Assembly: GCA_050123275.1 (NCBI GenBank)
Contig: JASFHK010000016.1
Location: 1-29,995 of the forward strand
Source: E44-bin88 sp050123275
GTDB lineage: Bacteria; Chloroflexota; Dehalococcoidia; Dehalococcoidales; BS750m-G39
Direction: 5' to 3'
DNA length: 29,995 nt
Position numbers and translations under genes: made by a program. The number at the start of each line of letters is the position of its first letter. Positions within the stretch are counted from its first letter, which is position 1. Shown here in pieces: positions 7,629 through 15,632 of this stretch. The notes beneath the pieces are model-generated. The model had not been told where the DNA came from and made no database searches. It was given only the letters and a program-made list of their open reading frames with translations.

Positions 7629-8621
7629 TTGGGTCATAAGGTCCACCCTTACGGTTTTAGACTCGGAGTAATCCGCAACTGGCAGGCCAAGTGGTATGCC
7701 GAGAAGGGCTACATTGACTTCCTGCAGGAAGACATGCAGCTGCGCAAGGCGATTGCCGCCGGCTACGCCGAGGCCGGGGTTTCCCTGGTGGAAATCGAGC
7801 GCCAGGCTAACAAAGTAGCCATCACCATCCATACCGCCCGCCCCGGCGTCGTTATCGGGCGCGGCGGGCAGCGGGTGGACGAGATGAGAGCCAAGCTGGA
7901 AGAGCTCATCGGTAAGAGGATTCAGCTAAGTATCTTAGAAGTGCAACAGCCCGAGCTGGACGGTTTCCTGGTGGCGCGTACCGTCGCCGACCAGATTGAG
8001 CACCGGGTGGCTTTCCGCCGGGCGATGAAACAGGCGATGTTCCGCACTATGCAGGCCGGGGCCAAGGGGATGAGAATCAGTTGCGCCGGCCGGCTGGGCG
8101 GCGCCGAGATAGCCCGCCGCGAGGTCATGCACCAGGGGCAGGTGCCCCTGCATACGCTGCGGGCCGATATCGATTACGGGTTCACCGAGGCGCGCACCAC
8201 GCTGGGGCGAATCGGGGTCAAGGTCTGGATATACCGGGGCGACATTCTCCCCGAGACCGCCAGGCCCGAGACCGAGGAAGCCGCCGAGGCACCCAAGGCC
8301 CCGCCGCCGAGGCGCCCCAGGGCCGCCAAACCCGCCGCCGAGGCAAAGCCCGAGGTGAAGGCGGAGGCGCCCGCCGAGGAGAAAGCGGAAGCTAAGGTAG
8401 AAGTCGAAGCGGTCGTTGAGGAAAAACCGGAAGCCAAGGCGGAGACCGTTGCCGAGGAGAAGCCGGAAGCCAAGGTAGAAACCGAAGCCGCCGCCGAGCC
8501 GGAGAAGGCTCCCCAGGTGGAAAAGAAAACGACCAAGCGCAAAACAACCAAGAAGGCCACCGGAGAAGCTCCGGTAACCGAGGATAAAGAGGAGAAGGAT
8601 GCTACAACCCAAGAGGGTTAA
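7629..8621 (+). CDS. rpsC: 30S ribosomal protein S3 with long C-terminal tail
   Basis: S3 sits at the mRNA entry tunnel and helps unwind mRNA. A TTG directly after the rplV stop gives the canonical MGHKVHPYGFRLG N-terminus. The KH domain with GXXG loop GRGG (77-80) and the C-terminal domain motif RISCAGRLGGAEIAR are intact. The family core ends near residue 208, but the protein runs to 330. The extra 120 residues are Ala, Glu, Lys and Pro-rich and contain three diverged copies of an AEEKPEAKVET-like unit, then a basic stretch KKTTKRKTTKK. The tail's last 23 nt overlap rplP. The tail looks disordered; its role is unknown. Confidence 0.97.
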   Translation: MGHKVHPYGFRLGVIRNWQAKWYAEKGYIDFLQEDMQLRKAIAAGYAEAGVSLVEIERQANKVAITIHTARPGVVIGRGGQRVDEMRAKLEELIGKRIQLSILEVQQPELDGFLVARTVADQIEHRVAFRRAMKQAMFRTMQAGAKGMRISCAGRLGGAEIARREVMHQGQVPLHTLRADIDYGFTEARTTLGRIGVKVWIYRGDILPETARPETEEAAEAPKAPPPRRPRAAKPAAEAKPEVKAEAPAEEKAEAKVEVEAVVEEKPEAKAETVAEEKPEAKVETEAAAEPEKAPQVEKKTTKRKTTKKATGEAPVTEDKEEKDATTQEG

Positions 8622-9042
8622 ATACCGCAAGAGTCATAAGGGACACCGGCGGGGCGCGGCCCAGTCGGGGAACAGCATTGACTTCGGCGATTTCGGCCTG
8701 CAGGCTCAGGAAGCGGCCTGGATTACCAGCCGCCAGATTGAGGCGGCAAGGCGGGCGATAACCCGCTACATCCGCCGCGGCGGCAACGTATGGGTACGCA
8801 TCTACCCCCACAAGCCGGTGACCAAGAAACCCGCCGAGACCCGCATGGGCGGGGGCAAAGGCGCCCCCGACCACTGGGTGGCGGTGGTCAAGCCGGGTCG
8901 GATACTTTTCGAGATGGGGGGCGTCAGCGAGGACGTGGCTAAAGGAGCGATGCGCCTGGCGGCGCACAAGCTGCCTATCGGCACCAAGTTCGTCGTCCGT
9001 GATACCGGTGCGGTGAGCGAGGCGGGGAGTGGCGCCGCATGA
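8599..9042 (+). CDS. rplP: 50S ribosomal protein L16
   Basis: L16 organises the A-site side of the large subunit and contacts aminoacyl-tRNA. The 147 residues are close to the usual 137-145. The KGHRRGAAQSGN segment near the N-terminus and the MGGGKGAPDHWVAVVKPG block (about residues 83-100) are the family signatures. The ATG lies inside the tail of rpsC, and AAGGAG-like sequence precedes it at about 8590. Its last 4 nt (ATGA) overlap rpmC. Confidence 0.97.
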   Translation: MLQPKRVKYRKSHKGHRRGAAQSGNSIDFGDFGLQAQEAAWITSRQIEAARRAITRYIRRGGNVWVRIYPHKPVTKKPAETRMGGGKGAPDHWVAVVKPGRILFEMGGVSEDVAKGAMRLAAHKLPIGTKFVVRDTGAVSEAGSGAA

Positions 9043-9236
9043 AGATAGAAGAAATCAGGGCCCTCGGCAACGAGGAGCTTGCCAAACAGCTGGAAGAGGC
9101 TCACCAGGAGCTGTTTAACCTCCGCTTTCGGCTGGAGACCAAACAGCTGGTGAACCACCGCGAGCTTTCCCGGACGCGGAAGCAGATTGCCCGCATTGAG
9201 ACGGTAATCAAGGAAAGAGAACTGGGGATAAGGTAA
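9039..9236 (+). CDS. rpmC: 50S ribosomal protein L29
   Basis: L29 is a small helical protein near the peptide tunnel exit, next to L23. The 65-residue product is two predicted helices, with the typical LFNLRFRLETKQL segment and the NHRELSRTRKQIARIET segment. It starts in an ATGA overlap with rplP and ends in a TAATG overlap with rpsQ. This is the conserved L16-L29-S17 gene triplet. Confidence 0.96.
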   Translation: MKIEEIRALGNEELAKQLEEAHQELFNLRFRLETKQLVNHRELSRTRKQIARIETVIKERELGIR

Positions 9237-9700
9237 TGACTGAAGAGACCAAGCGCAAAGTCAGAGTGGGCCATGTGGTGGGCGACAAGATGGAAAAGAC
9301 CGTGGTGGTGGAGGTATCCGGCCCCAAGCGACACCCTTTGTATAAGAAGACCATCCGCCGGGTGGTGCGCTATAAGGTTCACGACGAGAAGAACGAATGC
9401 CGCGTGGGGGACAAGGTGCGGATTATCGAGACCCGCCCTCTTTCCCGCGAGAAACGCTGGCGCATAGCCGAGATAGTGGTCAAGGGCGAGGTGGTCGAGG
9501 TTTCGCCCGAAGAGATAACCCGGGAAGACCTGGAAAAGGTTATCCCCGAAAAGAAAGCTAAAGAAGAGGTCGCCGAGGTAAAGGCCGAGGCGGAAACCGA
9601 AACCGAACCCGAGGCGGAAGCCGAAAAGGAGACCGAAACCGAAGAAAAACCCGAAGAAGAACCTAAAGAGGAAGAGACCAAGGAAGAGACGGCGGAATAG
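9236..9700 (+). CDS. rpsQ: 30S ribosomal protein S17 with acidic C-terminal tail
   Basis: S17 is a primary 16S-binding OB-fold protein of the small subunit body. Residues 1 to about 85 match the family, with GHVVGDKMEKTVVV and the VGDKVRIIETRPLS block. The usual length is about 85, but this product has 154 residues. The extra 70 residues are dominated by Glu, Thr, Ala and Lys in repeated short EAET/EPEAE/EEKPEEE steps and must be strongly negatively charged and disordered. It is unusual for an rRNA-binding protein. The reading frame stays open to a clean stop 3 nt before rplN, so the tail is really encoded. Confidence 0.96.
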   Translation: MTEETKRKVRVGHVVGDKMEKTVVVEVSGPKRHPLYKKTIRRVVRYKVHDEKNECRVGDKVRIIETRPLSREKRWRIAEIVVKGEVVEVSPEEITREDLEKVIPEKKAKEEVAEVKAEAETETEPEAEAEKETETEEKPEEEPKEEETKEETAE

Positions 9701-9703
9701 ACC

Positions 9704-10072
9704 ATGATTCAATCCTATACCAGAATGAAAGCAGCCGACAACACCGGCGCCAAGGAGATAATGTGCATCAACGTCCTGGGCGGTACCAGGCGCAAATACG
9801 CCCGCGTGGGCGACATTATCGTGGCTTCGGTGAAGAAGGCGACGCCGAGAGGGGTGGTCAAAAAAGGCGAGGTGGTGCGGGCGGTGGTGGTGCGCTGTGC
9901 CCAACCCTATCGGCGGCCTGACGGCTCTTACGTCAGGTTCGACGAGAACGCCGCCGTTATTCTGACCGATAAGAATAACCCGAAAGGGACGAGGATATTC
10001 GGACCCGTCGCCAGGGAGCTGAGAGACAAGGACTTTACCAAGATTATCTCGCTGGCGCCCGAGGTCCTCTAG
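9704..10072 (+). CDS. rplN: 50S ribosomal protein L14
   Basis: L14 lies at the subunit interface and forms an intersubunit bridge with 16S rRNA. The 122 residues are exactly the usual length. The N-terminal MIQSYTRMKAADNTGAKEIM and the C-terminal FGPVARELRDKDFTKIISLAPEVL are diagnostic. It opens the spc-type gene group here, but only 3 nt separate it from rpsQ, so the S10-type and spc-type groups are fused into one transcription unit. Confidence 0.98.
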   Translation: MIQSYTRMKAADNTGAKEIMCINVLGGTRRKYARVGDIIVASVKKATPRGVVKKGEVVRAVVVRCAQPYRRPDGSYVRFDENAAVILTDKNNPKGTRIFGPVARELRDKDFTKIISLAPEVL

Positions 10073-10081
10073 AGCTAGAAG

Positions 10082-10393
10082 ATGGATATCAGAAAGAACG
10101 ACACCGTGCTGGTTATCGCCGGTAAAGACAAGGGGAAAAAGGGCCGCGTGCGCATTGCCTACCCCAAAAAGGAACGGCTGCTGGTTGAGGGCATCAACTT
10201 CGTCAAGAAGCACAGCCGCGCCCAGGGCGCCGTCAAGCAGGCGGGCATCATCGAGCGCGAGGCGCCGATTCATATCTCCAACGTGATGCTGCTCTGCAAC
10301 AAGTGCAACCAGCCGGTGCGGGTCGGCTCGCGGGAGCTGGCCGACGGGCGCCAGGCCCGGTTCTGCCTGTCCTGCGGTGAGGTGATTGATTAA
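10082..10393 (+). CDS. rplX: 50S ribosomal protein L24 with Cys4 motif
   Basis: L24 is an assembly initiator that binds the 5' end of 23S rRNA. The KOW motif region DTVLVIAGKDKGKKGRV (about residues 7-23) is clear, and 103 residues is normal. The C-terminal part contains CNKC and, 20 residues on, CLSC, a likely zinc ribbon that is known in many but not all bacterial L24 proteins. The stop overlaps the start of rplE as TAATG. Confidence 0.96.
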   Translation: MDIRKNDTVLVIAGKDKGKKGRVRIAYPKKERLLVEGINFVKKHSRAQGAVKQAGIIEREAPIHISNVMLLCNKCNQPVRVGSRELADGRQARFCLSCGEVID

Positions 10394-10935
10394 TGTCGGC
10401 GCTTAGAGAGAAATATAAGGAAGAGGTCGTGCCCGAGCTGATGAAGAGCTACGGCTACAAGAATGTAATGCAAGTGCCGCGCCTGACCAAGGTGGTGCTT
10501 AACATCGGTCTGGGCGAGGCTATTTCCGACGCCAAGGCGCTGGAGCAGGCGGAAAAGGATATCGAGGCGATTTCGGGGCAGCACCCCATCACCACCCGCT
10601 CCAAGAAGTCCATCGCCGCCTTCCACTTGAGGGAGGGCATGACCATCGGGATGAAGGTTACGCTGCGCGGCGAGCGCATGTATCACTTCTTCGATAAACT
10701 GGTCAACGTGGCTTTGCCCCGCATGCGCGAGTTTCACGGCGTTTCCCGCGACGCTTTCGACGGGAGAGGCAACTATACCCTGGGGATTAAGGAGCAGCTC
10801 ATTTTCCCCGAAATGGATTACGATAAAGTGGAGAAGGTGCGGGGGCTGGAGGTGTCTATCGGCACCACGGCCCGGACCGACGACGAAGGCAGGCAATTGC
10901 TGACGTTGTTGGGCATGCCCTTTGTCCGGGACTAA
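10393..10935 (+). CDS. rplE: 50S ribosomal protein L5
   Basis: L5 binds 5S rRNA and helps place it in the central protuberance. The 180 residues are normal. The N-terminal REKYKEEVVPELMKSYGYKN, the QHPITTRSKKSIAAFHLREG block (about residues 62-80) and the IGTTARTDDEGRQLL end are conserved. It starts in an overlap with rplX and is followed 12 nt later by the zinc-type S14 gene. Confidence 0.98.
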   Translation: MSALREKYKEEVVPELMKSYGYKNVMQVPRLTKVVLNIGLGEAISDAKALEQAEKDIEAISGQHPITTRSKKSIAAFHLREGMTIGMKVTLRGERMYHFFDKLVNVALPRMREFHGVSRDAFDGRGNYTLGIKEQLIFPEMDYDKVEKVRGLEVSIGTTARTDDEGRQLLTLLGMPFVRD

Positions 10936-10947
10936 AACGGAGTAACC

Positions 10948-11133
10948 ATGGCCAAAAAGTCGAAAATAGAGAAATCAAAAAGAGAGCCCAAATACAAGGT
11001 GCAGCAGCATAACCGCTGCCTGCTCTGCGGACGACCAAGGGCCTATATTCGCAAGTTCGGCCTGTGCCGGATTTGCTTTAGAAAATTAGCGCTGGCCGGG
11101 CAGATTCCCGGCGTAAGAAAGTCAAGCTGGTGA
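10948..11133 (+). CDS. rpsZ: 30S ribosomal protein S14, zinc-binding type
   Basis: S14 is a head protein of the small subunit. The 61-residue length and the C-X2-C...C-X2-C arrangement (CLLC at about 25-28, CRIC at about 41-44) identify the short zinc-binding form rather than the approximately 100-residue zinc-free form. The segment GRPRAYIRKFGLCRICFR and the C-terminal KSSW are typical. The ATG follows CGGAGT. It lies between rplE and rpsH, the standard spc position. Confidence 0.97.
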   Translation: MAKKSKIEKSKREPKYKVQQHNRCLLCGRPRAYIRKFGLCRICFRKLALAGQIPGVRKSSW

Positions 11134-11140
11134 AGCGGAT

Positions 11141-11539
11141 ATGACGATCACTGACCCAATAGCCGATATGTTAACCCGGGTGCGAAACGCCATCATGGCG
11201 CGGCATAGTTCCGTGCTGGTACCCAACTCGCGGATGAAGATGGCTATTGCCCGCATCCTCAAGAAAGAGGGCTTTATCGCCGACTACGAGCTGCTCAAGA
11301 GCAAGCCGCAACGGTCGATTAAGATTCACCTCAGGTACGACGACCAGAACCAGCCCATCATTTCCGGGCTGGAGCGGGTGAGCAAGCCGGGCTTGAGGGT
11401 CTACGTGGGCCGGGACGAGATTTCCCGCGTCCAGGGCGGCCTGGGTATCGCCATCCTTTCCACTTCACAGGGCGTGATGACCGGGCAGCAGGCCTGGCGC
11501 AAGGGAATCGGCGGAGAGTTGCTATGCCACGTATGGTAA
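11141..11539 (+). CDS. rpsH: 30S ribosomal protein S8
   Basis: S8 binds helix 21 of 16S rRNA and directs assembly of the central domain. In E. coli it represses the spc operon. The 132 residues are normal. The N-terminal DPIADMLTRVRNA and the C-terminal STSQGVMTGQQAWRKGIGGELLCHVW contain the conserved Ser-rich RNA-binding loop. It lies 7 nt after rpsZ. Confidence 0.98.
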   Translation: MTITDPIADMLTRVRNAIMARHSSVLVPNSRMKMAIARILKKEGFIADYELLKSKPQRSIKIHLRYDDQNQPIISGLERVSKPGLRVYVGRDEISRVQGGLGIAILSTSQGVMTGQQAWRKGIGGELLCHVW

Positions 11540-11557
11540 CGACGAGGAGCAAGCTAG

Positions 11558-12112
11558 ATGTCTAGAGTAGGACTGATGCCGATAGCCGTGCCCGACAAGG
11601 TCACGGTGACTATCGAGAAGGATACGGTTAAGGTGAACGGCCCCAAGGGGGAACTGAGCCGTCGCTTTAACCCCGACATGATAATAAAGCTGGAAAACAA
11701 CGTGCTCACGGTGGCGCGGCCCAGCGACAGCAAGGAGCACCGCTCCCTGCACGGGCTGACGCGCAGCCTGCTGGCCAACATGGTTCAGGGAGTTACCGAG
11801 GGTTTCGAGAAGAACCTCGATATCGTCGGCGTGGGCTACCGGGCGGAGAAGACCGGGGAAAAGCTGACCCTCCGCATCGGTTATTCCCACCCGGTGGAGG
11901 TTACGCCCCTGCCCGGGCTGACGCTGGACGTGGAGGGGGGCAACCGCATCAAGGTCAGCGGCATCGATAAAGAAGTCGTCGGCGAGATGGCCGCCGAAAT
12001 CAGGGCCATCCGCCCGCCCGACCCCTATAAGGGCAAGGGCATCAGATACGCCGGAGAGCTTGTCCATCTCAAGGCGGGCAAGGCCGGCAAGGCGATAGGT
12101 AAGAAGGCATAA
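11558..12112 (+). CDS. rplF: 50S ribosomal protein L6
   Basis: L6 lies near the factor-binding site at the base of the L7/L12 stalk. The 184 residues are about the usual length. The N-terminal SRVGLMPIAVPDKV is characteristic, and the C-terminal IRAIRPPDPYKGKGIRYAGE block (about residues 148-167) is the family signature. The stop codon directly abuts the ATG of rplR. Confidence 0.98.
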   Translation: MSRVGLMPIAVPDKVTVTIEKDTVKVNGPKGELSRRFNPDMIIKLENNVLTVARPSDSKEHRSLHGLTRSLLANMVQGVTEGFEKNLDIVGVGYRAEKTGEKLTLRIGYSHPVEVTPLPGLTLDVEGGNRIKVSGIDKEVVGEMAAEIRAIRPPDPYKGKGIRYAGELVHLKAGKAGKAIGKKA

Positions 12113-12478
12113 ATGGTTAAAGGTGGAACAAAAGCAGCCAGACAGAGAAGGCACGTCCGCGTCAGGAACAAGGTTGCCGGCACGGCCAGCCGCCCGCGGC
12201 TCTGCGTTTTTCGCAGCCTGAACCATATCTACGCTCAGGTTGTCGACGACGAGCGGGGGCACACGCTGGTGACGGCTTCGACCCTGGACGCGGAGATTAA
12301 AGCGGGACTGAACGGCAAGGCCAAGACGGACCGCGCCGCGCTGGTGGGCACTATGGTGGCCAAGCGCGCTATCGATAATGGCGTCAAAGAGGTCGTTTTC
12401 GACCGTGGCGGATACAAATATCACGGCCGGGTGAAAGCCCTGGCTGAGGCGGCACGTGAGGCCGGACTCAAGTTTTAG
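12113..12478 (+). CDS. rplR: 50S ribosomal protein L18
   Basis: L18 binds 5S rRNA together with L5. The 121 residues are the usual length. The RLCVFRSLNHIYAQVVDD segment (about residues 29-46) and the C-terminal VVFDRGGYKYHGRVKALAEAAREAGLKF are diagnostic. It starts directly after the rplF stop and is followed 18 nt later by rpsE. Confidence 0.97.
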   Translation: MVKGGTKAARQRRHVRVRNKVAGTASRPRLCVFRSLNHIYAQVVDDERGHTLVTASTLDAEIKAGLNGKAKTDRAALVGTMVAKRAIDNGVKEVVFDRGGYKYHGRVKALAEAAREAGLKF

Positions 12479-12496
12479 AGGGTAGGTTTAAGCGAA

Positions 12497-13030
12497 GTGA
12501 AAGGACCTATAAGTAACGTAGACCCTAACGAGCTGACGCTGACCGACAAGCTGGTCTATATCAACCGCGTCACCAAGGTGGTGAAGGGGGGCAAGCGCCT
12601 CAGCTTCAGCGCCCTGGCGGTGACCGGCGACGGCAACGGCCACGTGGGCATTGGCGTGGGCAAGGCTAACACCGTGCCCGAGGCCATCAGCAAGGCCAAT
12701 GCCATCGCCCGCAAGAACCTGCTCAAGGTGCCCCTGAGCGGCACCACCATCCCTTACGAGATAACGGTCAGGTTCAGCGCCGCTAAAGTCATGCTCAAGC
12801 CCGCCGCCCCGGGCACCGGCATTATCGCCGGGGGCAGCATCCGGGCGGTGGTGGAAGCCGCCGGCATCAAGGACATCCTGGCCAAGTCGCTGGGCAGCCC
12901 CAACCGCGTCAACACGGCCAAGGCGGCCATGCTCGCCCTGAGCCAGCTTAAAATCCCCGAGGAGGAGATGGCGCGGCGGCAGTCCGGCATGGTGACCGGC
13001 GAGAGCCGGGAGGAGGCGGCCGGTGGCTAA
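12497..13030 (+). CDS. rpsE: 30S ribosomal protein S5
   Basis: S5 helps form the mRNA entry site and influences decoding accuracy. A GTG start gives 177 residues, near the usual 165-175. The N-terminal dsRBD-like domain carries GGKRLSFSALAVTGDGNGHVG, followed by GKANTVPEAI, and the C-terminal part has the GTGIIAGGSIRAVVEAAGIKD segment. The 3' end overlaps rpmD by 8 nt. Confidence 0.98.
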   Translation: MKGPISNVDPNELTLTDKLVYINRVTKVVKGGKRLSFSALAVTGDGNGHVGIGVGKANTVPEAISKANAIARKNLLKVPLSGTTIPYEITVRFSAAKVMLKPAAPGTGIIAGGSIRAVVEAAGIKDILAKSLGSPNRVNTAKAAMLALSQLKIPEEEMARRQSGMVTGESREEAAGG

Positions 13031-13205
13031 ACTGAAGGTGACCCTGGTTAAGAGCGGCATCGGTTACGCCCAGGACCAGAGGAAAACACTAAAAGCCCTG
13101 GGTCTTAACCGCCTGAATAAGGCTACCGTGCATAACGACAGCCTGGCGTTGCGCGGTATGCTTCTTAAAGTGAAACACCTGATAAGGGTGGAGGAAGTTA
13201 GCTGA
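13023..13205 (+). CDS. rpmD: 50S ribosomal protein L30
   Basis: L30 is a small globular protein of the large subunit, present in many but not all bacteria. The 60-residue product has the typical beginning KLKVTLVKSGIGYAQDQRKT and the LGLNRLNKATVHND segment. The GTG start overlaps rpsE, and the stop codon shares a base with the ATG of rplO (TGATG). Confidence 0.95.
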   Translation: MAKLKVTLVKSGIGYAQDQRKTLKALGLNRLNKATVHNDSLALRGMLLKVKHLIRVEEVS

Positions 13206-13669
13206 TGTTACAGGAAAAGCTTTCCCCCGCCCCCGGCTCGCGTAAAGACAGGAAAAGGGTGGGCCGGGGAGACGGCAGCGGTAAAGGCACCTATTCGGGG
13301 CGGGGCTCCAAAGGCCAGAAATCCCGCGCCGGTTATAAGATGCGCCCCGGCTTTGAGGGGGGGCAGTTGCCCCTTATCCAGCGCCTGCCGCGCAAGCGTG
13401 GCTTCACCAACCCCTTCAAGGTTGAGTACAGCCTGGTCAACCTGGCCAAGCTCAGCCTCTTCGAAGCGGGCAGCGAAGTAACGCCGCAGAAGCTGGTCGA
13501 GGCGGGAGTGATAAAGTCATTAAAGCACCCGGTCAAGGTACTGGCCGTGGGTGAGATAAAACACGCCCTGACGGTAAAGGCCGACAAGTTTTCGGCGGCG
13601 GCCAAAGCTAAGATAGAAGCCGCCGGCGGCAAAGCCGAGGAGGTGGGCAGTGGCCCAGAAGCAGTCTAG
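13205..13669 (+). CDS. rplO: 50S ribosomal protein L15
   Basis: L15 is a late-assembly large-subunit protein with a long basic N-terminal extension that threads through 23S rRNA. The 154 residues are normal. The glycine-rich block RVGRGDGSGKGTYSGRGSKG (about residues 18-37) and the FEGGQLPLIQRLPRKRGF segment are diagnostic. The gene overlaps secY by 20 nt, so the two are probably coupled. Confidence 0.97.
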   Translation: MLQEKLSPAPGSRKDRKRVGRGDGSGKGTYSGRGSKGQKSRAGYKMRPGFEGGQLPLIQRLPRKRGFTNPFKVEYSLVNLAKLSLFEAGSEVTPQKLVEAGVIKSLKHPVKVLAVGEIKHALTVKADKFSAAAKAKIEAAGGKAEEVGSGPEAV

Positions 13670-14966
13670 ACCTCGATTGCTGCAGGCGATGATCGACGCT
13701 TTCAGTCTGCCCGACTTGAGGCGGCGGATACTGATTACCCTCGGTATCCTTATCATCTTCCGCTTTATCGCCCACATCCCTCTGCCCGGGGTTGACTTGG
13801 GCGCCCTGCGCGAGCTCTTCGACCAGAACGCCCTGCTGGGCATGCTCGACATGTTCAGCGGCGGCGCCATGAAGAACTTGAGCGTGGCGGCGATGGGCGT
13901 TTATCCCTACATCACGGCGTCGATCGTAATGACGCTGCTGGTGCCCATCATCCCCAAGCTGAGAGCCATCTCCCAGGAAGGGGAAGCGGGGCGGGATAAA
14001 ATCAACCGCATTACCCACTGGCTGACGGTGCCCCTGGCCGGCCTTTCCGGCTACGGCCAGCTGGTCTATCTCCAGCACGAGGGCGTGGTCGGCACCGCCG
14101 CCGTGTTGCCCATGATTGCCATGGTGATGTCGCTCATTGCCGGCACCATGTTCCTGGTCTGGCTGGGCGAGCGTATCACCGAGCACGGCATCGGCAACGG
14201 CATATCCATCATCATCTTTGCCGGCATCGTGGCCGGTCTGCCCCAGATGATACAGAGCGGCTTCCTGGCCAAGGAAAACTTCGTCGGGCTGGTGGTCTAT
14301 ATCCTTATCGCTCTGGCCACCACCGTGCTCATCGTCTATTTCATCGAGGCCCACCGCCGCATCCCCGTCCAGTATTCGCGCAGCGTTTTCCGCGGCGGGC
14401 GCATGTACCGGCAGGCGGGCTCGACCCACATACCGCTCCGAGTGAACACGGCGGGCATGATTCCGCTGATTTTCGCCATGTCGCTGGTTATCTTCCCCGG
14501 CGTGGTGGCCCAGTACTTCGCCAACCCGGCGGGGGCCGACCCCAACTTCGCCAACTGGATTGTCGACCTGTTCAATCCCGACGCTGCGTTACCGCTGGGG
14601 CTTTTCTACTGGGGCCTCTATTTCCTGCTCACCATAGGCTTCGCCTTTTTCTACACCATGGTCATCTTCGAGCAGCAGGACTTGCCCAACACCTTGCAGC
14701 GGCAGGGGGGCTTTATCCCCGGCATCAGGCCCGGGGCGCATACTAAAGAATACCTGGACGGGGTGATAAAGCGTATCACCTGGGCCGGGGCTTTGTTCCT
14801 GGCAGTAGTGGCGGTGATGCCCTTTTTCGCCCGTGAGATTACCAGCGTCCAGGCGATACAGCTGTCCAGCATGGGCATGCTTATCGTCGTCGGCGTAGTT
14901 TTGGATACCATGAAGCAGATGGAGGCGCAGCTGGTAATGCGCCGCTACGAGGGCTTCATAAAATAG
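13650..14966 (+). CDS. secY: Preprotein translocase subunit SecY
   Basis: SecY is the protein-conducting channel of the inner membrane and works with SecE, SecG and SecA. The 438 residues match the usual 430-440 and show ten hydrophobic segments. Recognisable blocks are the plug region DMFSGGAMKNLSVAAMGVYP (about residues 66-86), the first-half ITEHGIGNGISIIIF segment and the cytosolic loop GGFIPGIRPG near residue 350. A GTG start inside rplO gives a short basic N-terminus (MAQKQSRPRLL). As usual it closes the spc group and is followed by adk. Confidence 0.98.
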   Translation: MAQKQSRPRLLQAMIDAFSLPDLRRRILITLGILIIFRFIAHIPLPGVDLGALRELFDQNALLGMLDMFSGGAMKNLSVAAMGVYPYITASIVMTLLVPIIPKLRAISQEGEAGRDKINRITHWLTVPLAGLSGYGQLVYLQHEGVVGTAAVLPMIAMVMSLIAGTMFLVWLGERITEHGIGNGISIIIFAGIVAGLPQMIQSGFLAKENFVGLVVYILIALATTVLIVYFIEAHRRIPVQYSRSVFRGGRMYRQAGSTHIPLRVNTAGMIPLIFAMSLVIFPGVVAQYFANPAGADPNFANWIVDLFNPDAALPLGLFYWGLYFLLTIGFAFFYTMVIFEQQDLPNTLQRQGGFIPGIRPGAHTKEYLDGVIKRITWAGALFLAVVAVMPFFAREITSVQAIQLSSMGMLIVVGVVLDTMKQMEAQLVMRRYEGFIK

Positions 14967-14974
14967 GTGGAATA

Positions 14975-15616
14975 GTGTATATTGTCTTTCTGGGAGCACC
15001 CGGTGCGGGTAAGGGGACACAGGCCGCCAGCGTGGCGCACCAGCTGAAGCTGGAGCACATCGCTACGGGCGACCTCTTTCGCCGGGCGCTGGAGGAGGGG
15101 ACCGAGCTGGGGTTGAAGGCGAAAGCCTACATGGAGAAGGGAGAGCTCGTCCCCGACGAGATAACGATAGGTATGGTTCTGGAGCGGATTTCGGCTCCGG
15201 GCGAGGGTGAAGGGGCCATCTTCGACGGCTTCCCCCGCAACCTGAAGCAGGCTGAGGCTCTGGACAAGGCCCTGTCCGTGGAGGGCAAGGCGATAGATAA
15301 GGCGGTGCATATCGCGGTATCGGAGGCGGTGTTGTTAAAACGGCTGGGCGGGCGGCGGGTTTGCCGCCAGTGCCAGGCGCCGTGCCACATCACCGATTCC
15401 CCGCCCAGGGTGGAGGGGGTCTGTGACGTGTGCGGCGGCGAGCTTTACCAGCGTGCCGACGACACCGAAGAGAGCATCAAGAAGCGGTTGGAGGTTTACA
15501 GCCAGGAGACCGCCCCCCTGATTGACTATTACCGCCGCCAGGACAAGCTGCTGGAGGTGGCCGGTGAGGGGGGCGTTAAAGCGGTGGCCGAGCGAATAGT
15601 TGCCGCCCTAGCTTAA
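14975..15616 (+). CDS. adk: Adenylate kinase, zinc-binding LID type
   Basis: The enzyme interconverts ATP plus AMP with two ADP and balances adenylate charge in the cytosol. The P-loop GAPGAGKGTQ (about residues 7-16) and the FDGFPRNLKQA AMP-binding block are intact. The LID domain carries CRQC and CDVC, a Cys4 zinc site found in many Gram-positive-type kinases, and 213 residues is the long form. The GTG start gives the normal MYIVFLGAPGAG N-terminus. Its place between secY and map is the usual Gram-positive-like order. Confidence 0.98.
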   Translation: MYIVFLGAPGAGKGTQAASVAHQLKLEHIATGDLFRRALEEGTELGLKAKAYMEKGELVPDEITIGMVLERISAPGEGEGAIFDGFPRNLKQAEALDKALSVEGKAIDKAVHIAVSEAVLLKRLGGRRVCRQCQAPCHITDSPPRVEGVCDVCGGELYQRADDTEESIKKRLEVYSQETAPLIDYYRRQDKLLEVAGEGGVKAVAERIVAALA

Positions 15617-15632
15617 GAACGTTTATAGTTAA

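Noticed and set aside
9101..10273. Open frame of 390 codons antisense to rpmC, rpsQ, rplN and rplX
   Set aside because: Its low-complexity Phe/Leu/Gly section is just the complement of the Glu-rich S17 tail; four real genes cover it on the other strand.
13608..14429. Open frame of 273 codons antisense to secY
   Set aside because: His/Asp/Gly-rich product typical of antisense translation of a membrane protein gene; SecY is intact on the plus strand.
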